Shown here piece by piece: positions 24,419-30,040 of a stretch of DNA of 30,040 nucleotides (positions are counted from its first letter, which is position 1; each line of letters starts with the position of its first letter). Origin of the DNA: JBBIGV01 sp037447335 (GTDB lineage: Bacteria > Bacteroidota > Ignavibacteria > Ignavibacteriales > Ignavibacteriaceae). Under the pieces are notes generated by a model. That model had not been told where the DNA came from and did not search any database. It worked only from the letters and a program-made list of their open reading frames with translations. The translations under genes were made by a program, and so were the position numbers. The DNA lies in the NCBI GenBank assembly GCA_037447335.1, contig JBBIGV010000040.1:1-30040 (forward strand), read 5' to 3'.

Positions 24419-25735
24419 ATGGATATACTGCCTTTTCTTTTTTTCGCGGTTGTGCTTATACTTTTATTAAAAGGATTTCCTGTAGCTTACACACTTGGCG
24501 GTGTATCGGTTATATTCGGATTGTTTGTCTTCGGTTTTAATTACTTTAATCTGCTGCCGCTTCGTATATGGGGCATAATGTCGAACTATGTTTTGATCGC
24601 AGTACCGCTTTTTATTTTTATGGGAGTAATGCTCGAAAAATCCGGGCTTGCAGAAGAGCTTCTCGAAACAATGGCATTATTGTTCGGAAAGATAAGAGGC
24701 GGTTTAGCAATATCTGTTTTGATGGTGGGCGCATTGCTTGGTGCATCTACAGGAATAGTGGGGGCTACTGTTGTAACGATGGGAGTTCTGAGCTTGCCGG
24801 TTATGATCAAGCGGGGCTATAAACCTGAATCGGCTGCGGGTATAATAATGGCTTCAGGAACTCTCGGGCAAATAATTCCTCCGAGCATTATACTTGTTCT
24901 CCTTGGTAGTGTTTTAAATGTTCCGGTAGGAACGTTGTTTATTGCGGCAGTAATCCCGGGCGCGGTATTAGTATTTTTATTCTTTCTCTGGCTTCTGACA
25001 TTAACTGTCTTCAAACCAAAATCTGTTCCTGCAATGCCTGAAGAAGAGCTGGATGTATTCAAAGGAATGGTTAGGATTAAGCAGATACTTGGCGCTTTCA
25101 TTCTGCCATTTGTACTGGTGACTGCAGTCTTAGGTTCAATCTTTGCAGGAATTGCTTCACCAACGGAAGCTGCAGCAGTCGGTGCGCTTGGCGCCATTCT
25201 TTTAACAACTATAAGAGGAAAGCTCAGCGTTAAAATATTAAAAGCGGTAATGTTAAAAACCACATCGCTTACAAGCATGGCGTTTATGATACTTGTAGGT
25301 GCGGCAGCATTCGGATTAGTATTCAGAGGTATGCATGGCGATCGTTACCTGGCAGAACTGATACTCACATCTAACCTTGAACAGCATCATTTTATTGCCA
25401 TAGTGATGATTATAATTTTTATCTGCGGCTTCTTTATAGATTTTATTGAAATTACTTTCATCATTGTTCCGGTTGTTGTTCCGCTTTTTGTTCATCTCAA
25501 TATTGATCCTGTATGGGCAGGTATATTGATCGCAATGAATTTACAGACTTCTTTCCTGACACCGCCGTTCGGATTTTCAATTTTCTATTTGAAGGGAGTT
25601 GCGCCACCGGGTATCACTACAGCACAGCTTTACAGAGGGGTTGTTCCATATGTAATTATACAGTTGATAGCACTGCTTTCTATTATCATCTTTCCTGAAA
25701 TTGCATTATGGCTGCCGGGATTCCTTACAAATTAG
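24419..25735 (+). CDS. dctM: TRAP transporter large membrane subunit (DctM type)
   Basis: A 438-residue membrane protein with about twelve hydrophobic segments, the translocating subunit of a sodium-gradient-driven TRAP transporter. Family landmarks are 'VPLFIFMGVMLEKSGLAEELL', 'GALLGASTGIVGATVVTMG', 'GTLGQIIPPSI' and 'ASPTEAAAVGALGA'. 'NLQTSFLTPPFGFSIFYLKG' near the C-terminus is the second typical TPPFG stretch. It directly follows dctQ. The binding protein is encoded convergently about 280 bases downstream instead of in the same operon. Confidence 0.95.
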   Translation: MDILPFLFFAVVLILLLKGFPVAYTLGGVSVIFGLFVFGFNYFNLLPLRIWGIMSNYVLIAVPLFIFMGVMLEKSGLAEELLETMALLFGKIRGGLAISVLMVGALLGASTGIVGATVVTMGVLSLPVMIKRGYKPESAAGIIMASGTLGQIIPPSIILVLLGSVLNVPVGTLFIAAVIPGAVLVFLFFLWLLTLTVFKPKSVPAMPEEELDVFKGMVRIKQILGAFILPFVLVTAVLGSIFAGIASPTEAAAVGALGAILLTTIRGKLSVKILKAVMLKTTSLTSMAFMILVGAAAFGLVFRGMHGDRYLAELILTSNLEQHHFIAIVMIIIFICGFFIDFIEITFIIVPVVVPLFVHLNIDPVWAGILIAMNLQTSFLTPPFGFSIFYLKGVAPPGITTAQLYRGVVPYVIIQLIALLSIIIFPEIALWLPGFLTN

Positions 25736-25866
25736 AAATAAAGAATTTGCTTATTCGATCGGGGTCAGAATGTTTTTCATATCTCCTTGAAGAAAGAGAT
25801 TTAAATCTGGTTAAAAATATTTTAAATTTTTCTCCGGAACTCTGTCCAATCTCTTGGTTTTCTGTG

Positions 25867-25913
25867 TAACATTTTTAAATGTTATGTTACTCAGTGTAAC
25901 GCAGAGAACACAC
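25867..25913. repeat. Intergenic palindrome and ACACAGAG-like repeat between convergent TRAP genes
   Basis: TAACATTT-TT-AAATGTTA (25867-25884) is a perfect 8-bp palindrome, followed by GTTACTCAGTGTAAC (25886-25900, arms GTTAC/GTAAC) and GCAGAGAACACA. This wording resembles the dispersed 'ACACAGAG/CTCTGTGT' extragenic repeats of many bacterial genomes. Position between two converging genes suits a bidirectional terminator. The 25736-26014 interval otherwise holds no supported gene; a 53-codon ORF at 25708-25869 overlaps the dctM end and is not convincing. Confidence 0.5.
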
Positions 25914-26014
25914 GGGAGATAGAATAGACTATTCATTAATCAGATTATGGTAAGCCGGAGAATTCATTATTTGAGTTCGTGAAATAGAAAACAAATAACT
26001 TTTTTCGGATTATT

Positions 26015-27124
26015 TTAAAAATCAAAATAAAATCTCTCAGTAAGATCATTCCAATCAGAAACTGACTTCCGGAATTTAACATACGATTCATAAACCTTTT
26101 TACTCATTGCATCGGAAGCCATTAACTCCATAAAAACCTCATCTGCTTTCTCTTTGAATAATCTCATAACATCATCCGGAAATTGCCGGAATTCTACTTC
26201 CCCTTCATCTTTTATCTTTTTATAATACTCTCCATTCTTAGATTCAAAACCGGATAACATCATCACATTAGCCGCTGCTGCTGCGTATCTTACAATATTC
26301 TGAAGCTCTTCATCCAATTGATTAAAAGCGCTTTTATTTATCATCAATTCAAGAATTGCAGTCGGTTCCTGCCAGCTTGGATGGTAATAGTATTTGGCAA
26401 TATCCTGAAATCCCATCAGGTAATCGTGATAAGGACCTACCCATTCGAGTGCATCAATTACACCGCGTTCAAGATTTGTGTATAATTCACCGGCAGGAGA
26501 AAGAATTGAGGTTGCACCTGCTTTGGTAATAACTTTCCCGCCAAGCCCTGCCATTCTCCACTTTAATCCGCGAATATCTGAAACAGAATTTATTTCTTTT
26601 TTGAACCAGCCTCCCATTTGACCGCCGGTATTTCCTGCCGGCATAGCAATAAGGTTAAAAGGCGCGTAAACCTCATCCCATAATTGCTGCCCGCCGCCAT
26701 GATAAATCCATGCATTAACCTGCTGTGTATTCATACCGAAAGGAACGCTCGCAAAAAATTGTGCAGCCGGAACTTTTCCTGACCAATAATAAGCGGCAGT
26801 GTGACCCATTTCAGCAATGCCCTGTGAAACCGCATCAAAAGCTTCAAAGGGCGGCACTAATTCACCGCCGCCGTAAACCTGTATCTTCAATTTTCCATTT
26901 GACATTTTATCAATCCATACCGCTAATTGTTCTGCATATTCACCAAGCAGTGGAAAATGAGGTGGCCAGGCAGTAACCATCTTCCACTCGAATTTTTTGC
27001 CGGTAATTACCGAGTGTGATGAATGATTTTGTTCTGAACCGCAGCCTGCAGCTAAACCGGCGCTTGCAGCTATGGCAGCGAATGAGGCGTTCCTGATAAA
27101 TTCTCTGCGGGGTACTTTTTTCAT
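26015..27124 (-). CDS. dctP: TRAP transporter solute-binding protein, Tat-exported lipoprotein, 2-oxoacid/lactate type
   Basis: A 369-residue extracytoplasmic binding protein. The N-terminus combines a twin-arginine motif (PRREFIR, residues 5-11) with a lipobox ending at Cys28 (LAAGC), so it is probably Tat-exported folded and lipid-anchored. The mature part matches the TakP/TTHA0766 branch: 'VYGGGELVPPFEAFDAVSQG', 'MGHTAAYYWSGK', 'AMPAGNTGGQMGGWFKKEI', 'LKWRMAGLGGKV' with the ligand-carboxylate Arg, and 'ERGVIDALEWVGPYHD'. Known members of that branch bind 2-oxoacids or calcium lactate, so such a monocarboxylate is the best guess. It is convergent to dctQM. A good ribosome site (AAGGAATAAGCG) precedes the ATG. 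Confidence 0.92.
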   Translation of the reverse strand: MKKVPRREFIRNASFAAIAASAGLAAGCGSEQNHSSHSVITGKKFEWKMVTAWPPHFPLLGEYAEQLAVWIDKMSNGKLKIQVYGGGELVPPFEAFDAVSQGIAEMGHTAAYYWSGKVPAAQFFASVPFGMNTQQVNAWIYHGGGQQLWDEVYAPFNLIAMPAGNTGGQMGGWFKKEINSVSDIRGLKWRMAGLGGKVITKAGATSILSPAGELYTNLERGVIDALEWVGPYHDYLMGFQDIAKYYYHPSWQEPTAILELMINKSAFNQLDEELQNIVRYAAAAANVMMLSGFESKNGEYYKKIKDEGEVEFRQFPDDVMRLFKEKADEVFMELMASDAMSKKVYESYVKFRKSVSDWNDLTERFYFDF

Positions 27125-27168
27125 CGCTTATTCCTTTTTTTTATTGTGTGAATAAATTATCAAAATTA

Positions 27169-27196
27169 TCTATAAATTTGAACTAATAGTTTTCAA
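27169..27196 (-). promoter_or_regulatory. Candidate promoter of dctP
   Basis: On the minus strand, TTGAAA (27191-27196) and TATAGA (27169-27174) are 16 bases apart, about 45 bases upstream of the dctP start. A TAATTTTG box (TAnnTTTG pattern) also lies at 27161-27168. Either could serve; only one is needed. The 168-base interval 27125-27292 separates the divergent dctP and mla genes, and must also hold the mla promoter, for which I see no clear consensus. Confidence 0.35.
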
Positions 27197-27346
27197 TAAT
27201 CTATAAGCCTTTTTTCAGCCGTGTAATTTTATTATTTTCAATCGTGATTATCGAAGGAAATAAAAGATTTAAACAAATATCAATATTAAAGATTGAACCA
27301 GGAAATCAAACAATCAGTTACTGTCATACGGGTTAAGGAATTTTTC

Positions 27347-28081
27347 ATGACGATTGCAGGACTATCCCAATTCTCCTGGAATTTTATGAAAAGAGTTTTT
27401 CTCCCGCCATATGAATTCACAGAAGTTAGAAAACATATGGATGAACTCGGTGTTAAAACTCTACCGATAGTAAGTATAACCGGTTTTGTTATCGGACTGG
27501 TACTAGCTATGCAAAGCCACCCCGTAATGGTACGCTTCGGTGCAGAAGCATTTTTACCTGCAATGGTTTCACTTTCGGTAGTACGTGAACTTGGTCCTGT
27601 TATTACAGCGCTTATCTTTGCCGGACGTGTTAGTTCTGGTATTGGCGCTGAGCTTGGTTCAATGAGGGTTACAGAGCAGATTGATGCAATGGAAGTTTCG
27701 GCAATTGACCCATTTAAGTTTTTAGTTGTTACGCGTGTTCTGGCTTGCGTGATTATTCTTCCCTTGCTGACAATCTATGTTATTTTCATTGCAATGATAG
27801 GCGCCTATATAGCAATCCTGCTTTTTCAAAATATGAATTTCGACCTGTATGTTGATTCTGTTGTAAAGGCAGTTAGGTTTACAGACCTGATACCCGGTGT
27901 TTCAAAAACAATAATATTTGGTTTTATTGTAGGAATAGTTGGAGCTTACAAGGGTTATACTGCAGAAAATGGTACAGTGGGAGTTGGAAAAGCCTCCACA
28001 AGTTCTGTAGTAGTTGCATCATTACTGATCCTTATTGTTGATAGTGTTCTCGTAAAAGTAACTGTATGGCTATGGAGTTGA
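27347..28081 (+). CDS. mlaE: MlaE-family ABC transporter permease
   Basis: Inner-membrane permease of the MCE/Mla phospholipid transport complex, which moves lipids between inner and outer membranes. ATG 27347 gives 244 residues and has a good Shine-Dalgarno (AAGGA, seven bases away); an in-frame TTG at 27293, just after a stop codon, would add 18 residues and cannot be excluded. Hallmarks are 'YEFTEVRKHMDELGVKTLPI', 'SVVRELGPVITALIFAGRVS' and 'GSMRVTEQIDAMEVSAIDP', the coupling region to the ATPase. About five or six membrane helices follow. It ends one base before mlaF. Confidence 0.94.
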   Translation: MTIAGLSQFSWNFMKRVFLPPYEFTEVRKHMDELGVKTLPIVSITGFVIGLVLAMQSHPVMVRFGAEAFLPAMVSLSVVRELGPVITALIFAGRVSSGIGAELGSMRVTEQIDAMEVSAIDPFKFLVVTRVLACVIILPLLTIYVIFIAMIGAYIAILLFQNMNFDLYVDSVVKAVRFTDLIPGVSKTIIFGFIVGIVGAYKGYTAENGTVGVGKASTSSVVVASLLILIVDSVLVKVTVWLWS

Positions 28082-28082
28082 G

Positions 28083-28838
28083 ATGGTTGAAATTGAAAAC
28101 GTAAGTAAATCTTTTGGGTCGCTGGTGGTTCTTGATAATGTATCCCTTAGTATAGATGAGGGTGAGAATATTGTTATTTTTGGAAGAAGTGGTACGGGTA
28201 AAAGTGTTTTGTTAAAATGTATTGTTAGGTTAATGGAACCCGATTCCGGAAATATCAGGATTAAAGGTGAATCAGTATTAAAGTTAACTCAGAAAAAACT
28301 TAATGAACTTCGGAAAAATATTGGTTTTCTTTTCCAAAGCGCTGCTTTGTACGATTCGATGACCGTAAGGCAAAATCTTGAGTTTCCGCTTATCAGAAAT
28401 TTCAATTTCACTGCTAAGGAAAGAGAATTTAAAGTTAAAAATGTGCTGGAAAAAGTATCACTGCTTGATGCGATTGATAAAATGCCTTCAGAGTTATCAG
28501 GCGGGATGAAGAAAAGAATCGGATTGGCAAGAACTATCATAACAGAACCCGAACTTATTCTTTATGATGAACCAACCACGGGACTCGATCCCATAACAAC
28601 AAAGGAGATCAGTCAGCTTGTTGTTGAACTTCAGAAAGATTTAAAAGTAACCTCAATTGTTGTTACACACGATCTTATCTGTGCCAAAATTGTTGCTGAT
28701 CACGCAGTCGTTATAAAAGATGGAAAATTTCAGTATGAAGGCGACCTTAAAAATCTTACAACAGCGGAAGATGAATTTTTAAAGAACTTTTTTAGCACCG
28801 AATTAATCGAACAAAACGGAGTGACTGATGCAGGATAA
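28083..28838 (+). CDS. mlaF: MlaF-family ABC transporter ATPase
   Basis: The 251-residue ATPase of the lipid transport complex. It has Walker A GRSGTGKS (34-41), the Q-loop FLFQSAALYDSMTV (a MlaF-type stretch), the signature LSGGMKKR, Walker B LILYDEP with the D-loop GLDP, and the switch His in VTHD. The sequence after the D-loop, 'ITTKEISQLVVELQKD', is also of the MlaF type. It lies one base after mlaE and overlaps mlaD by eleven bases, so the three are made together. No MlaB (STAS) gene is present in the window. Confidence 0.95.
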   Translation: MVEIENVSKSFGSLVVLDNVSLSIDEGENIVIFGRSGTGKSVLLKCIVRLMEPDSGNIRIKGESVLKLTQKKLNELRKNIGFLFQSAALYDSMTVRQNLEFPLIRNFNFTAKEREFKVKNVLEKVSLLDAIDKMPSELSGGMKKRIGLARTIITEPELILYDEPTTGLDPITTKEISQLVVELQKDLKVTSIVVTHDLICAKIVADHAVVIKDGKFQYEGDLKNLTTAEDEFLKNFFSTELIEQNGVTDAG

Positions 28839-29847
28839 AATGTCGGCAGTACGTTTGGGAGTATTTGTATTTCTTGGAGCATTGCTGATAATACTTGCAA
28901 TATTCCTTGTTGGAGAAAAACGCGCACTTTTCAGTTCAACCTTTACGGTTAAAGCATATTTTATGGATATACAGGGATTACGCAAAGGTTCTAATGTAAG
29001 GCTATCAGGAATTGATGTTGGCAGCGTAAGCGATATAAGAATAGTGGGCGATGTTACCGGTCAGGTTGAAGTATCCATGAATCTTATCACCGATATAAAA
29101 CGATTTATCCGGGCGGATACCAGAGCCTCAATCGAAACGGAAGGACTCGTTGGAAATAAAGTTGTTGTGATTCAGATTGGCAGCGAACTTGCGCCGCAAG
29201 TTGGTGATGGCGGGGTAATACTTTCTAAAGAACCAATTGGTTTTGCTCAGATCATTGAAGAAACTCAGGGTATTATGGGTTACACTAAAGATATGACAAA
29301 GGATCTTTCTGAGATTATAGCAAGGATCAACCGGGGCGAAGGCACTATAGGGAAAATTCTTACTGACGAGGAATTATATAATGAGGCTGCTAAACTTACC
29401 CGCCGTGCAGACGAAAGCCTTGTAAATATTACTAATGAACTAAACGAAGTTACTGCACTATTCAACAAGCTTGGAGGCGGAGTTGAGCAGGTTGTTTCTA
29501 ACGTAAATAAAGTTGTTGCAGATATTGACACTATTGTGTTTAATCTTGCACAAGGTAAGGGCCCCGTCGGTTCGCTCCTCAAAGAAGGAACGCCTGTAGA
29601 CTCATTAATAACCGAAACCCTGATCAATATTCAGCGAACTACCGAGGAAACGAGATTAGGCGCTTCCCGCCTTGCTGAAAATATGGAAGCTCTTAAACAT
29701 AACTGGCTGTTCAAGAGTTATTTTGAACGCAGGGGTTATTGGGATAAAGCAGAGTATGAAACGGAGCTTGATACTAAAATAAAAGAATTGAATGAGAAGA
29801 TCGGTGAACTTGACGAGAGGATAGAAAAGTTAAACCGGTTAAAATAA
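28828..29847 (+). CDS. mlaD: MlaD/MCE-domain protein
   Basis: A 339-residue periplasmic, inner-membrane-anchored MCE protein, which forms the hexameric ring through which lipids pass. Residues 12-30 form the membrane anchor (VFVFLGALLIILAIFLVG), residues 36-115 the MCE domain ('FTVKAYFMDIQGLRKGSNVRLSGIDVGSVSDIRI', then 'IETEGLVGNKVVVIQIG'), and the rest is helical, with coiled coil at about 180-260 and 310-339 (KIKELNEKIGELDERIEKL). The long helical tail is larger than in the short E. coli MlaD and may form a needle-like extension as in PqiB/YebT types. ATG 28828 overlaps mlaF; ATG 28840 is an alternative. It is the last gene of the operon. Confidence 0.93.
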   Translation: MQDKMSAVRLGVFVFLGALLIILAIFLVGEKRALFSSTFTVKAYFMDIQGLRKGSNVRLSGIDVGSVSDIRIVGDVTGQVEVSMNLITDIKRFIRADTRASIETEGLVGNKVVVIQIGSELAPQVGDGGVILSKEPIGFAQIIEETQGIMGYTKDMTKDLSEIIARINRGEGTIGKILTDEELYNEAAKLTRRADESLVNITNELNEVTALFNKLGGGVEQVVSNVNKVVADIDTIVFNLAQGKGPVGSLLKEGTPVDSLITETLINIQRTTEETRLGASRLAENMEALKHNWLFKSYFERRGYWDKAEYETELDTKIKELNEKIGELDERIEKLNRLK

Positions 29848-29872
29848 AAACAGTTCTATAACAATAGAACTG
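29841..29872 (-). terminator. Terminator read leftwards (minus strand)
   Basis: CAGTTCTAT (29851-29859) and ATAGAACTG (29864-29872) form a perfect 9-bp stem with loop AACA. The tract AAAATAAAAA lies on its left side (29841-29850), so on the minus strand the hairpin is followed by TTTTTATTTT: a strong rho-independent terminator for transcription arriving from the right. As read on +, it lacks a U-tract, though it may also halt the mla transcript. Confidence 0.7.
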
Positions 29873-29882
29873 CTTAGTAAGC

Positions 29883-30011
29883 TTATGATAAATAATGCCT
29901 GCTGTTCTTAGTGCCGACTAACCTGCTTCTCATAGCGTCTATTATTGAACCTGATAAAAAGAACTTTCCAAGATTTGCTTCATCTTCACCTGACTTCCGC
30001 ACTTTTTTCAA
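29883..30011 (-). CDS. Possible small minus-strand ORF at the window edge (42 aa)
   Basis: An open frame of 42 codons from TTG at 30009-30011 to TAA at 29883-29885, opening with KKVRKSGEDEANLGKFF and ending SRHYLS. Its stop is only ten bases from the terminator at 29841-29872, which shows that something is transcribed leftwards here. There is no ATG start in frame before residue 27 and no Shine-Dalgarno, and an in-frame stop lies just upstream, so it may be a small protein, or the degraded end of a larger gene outside the window. I do not recognise it. Confidence 0.3.
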   Translation of the reverse strand: MKKVRKSGEDEANLGKFFLSGSIIDAMRSRLVGTKNSRHYLS

Positions 30012-30040
30012 GATTAATTAAAATGTTTAGAAATTATTCT

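Noticed and set aside
24817..25278. A 153-codon minus-strand frame inside dctM
   Set aside because: It is a shadow of a strongly supported membrane-protein gene, with low-complexity composition produced by the reverse complement.
25708..25869. A 53-codon + strand ORF starting inside the end of dctM and ending in the intergenic palindrome
   Set aside because: It overlaps dctM in another frame, has no ribosome site, no recognisable family, and stops within the repeat; chance is sufficient.
1..30040. tRNA, rRNA, CRISPR array, riboswitch or prophage genes
   Set aside because: No regularly spaced direct repeats, tRNA-like cloverleaf sequence, phage genes or integrase were seen on reading both strands; structured RNAs of low conservation could still be missed without a covariance search.

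Overview
The window looks like a chromosomal segment of a Gram-negative bacterium of the Bacteroidota/Chlorobiota (FCB) superphylum, most likely an Ignavibacteria-type organism. The evidence is a type IX secretion (Por) C-terminal sorting domain of the 'NYPNPFNPAT' kind, a GWxTD-domain protein, Bacteroidota-like TAnnTTTG promoter boxes immediately before start codons, LPS and outer-membrane machinery (LptE-like lipoprotein, heptosyltransferase-like GT9, Omp85 barrel, MlaEFD), and AT-rich DNA with some TTG starts. The taxonomic call is inference from these families. I saw no rRNA, tRNA or CRISPR array.

Layout. 1-240: remnant of a short interspersed repeat and a leader region. 241-1809: secreted cupredoxin with a T9SS tail, followed by a strong palindrome. 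1947-4327: a compact type II restriction-modification pair of the AvaI/BsoBI type, with glutamine codon use unlike its neighbour; the clearest accessory element here. 4328-4839: spacer with hairpins, a 50-residue single-span membrane ORF and a good miaB promoter. 4840-7733: miaB, a SPOR-domain protein and an RNase Z-like metallo-beta-lactamase-fold protein, ending in a terminator. 7854-14225: a tight train of a sigma-54 activator, LptE-like lipoprotein, processive GT2 glycosyltransferase, TPR protein, 3-methyladenine DNA glycosylase, GT9 glycosyltransferase and DUF3108 protein, ending in a terminator; mostly envelope polysaccharide/LPS functions. 14411-23862: a long co-directional run: CPBP protease, zinc-ribbon/DUF2007 protein, cdsA, rimO, GWxTD protein, PfkB kinase, Omp85 protein, UbiA prenyltransferase, rnhB and yraN. 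23883-27124: TRAP transporter, with the two membrane subunits on + and the binding protein convergent on -. 27347-29847: mlaE-mlaF-mlaD lipid-transport operon. The right edge holds a terminator pointing leftwards and a possible small minus-strand gene.

How it works together. Most of the window is core physiology around the cell envelope: phospholipid synthesis (CdsA), possible ether- or isoprenoid-lipid synthesis (UbiA), LPS and polysaccharide assembly, barrel assembly or export, and inter-membrane lipid traffic. Two methylthiotransferases (MiaB for tRNA, RimO for ribosomal protein S12) occur about 10 kb apart. I did not find a convincing wholly new system. The points most worth a second look are the horizontally acquired AvaI-like system, the split TRAP locus, the PfkB kinase with an altered substrate motif, the copper protein with a T9SS tail, and several palindromic intergenic elements.
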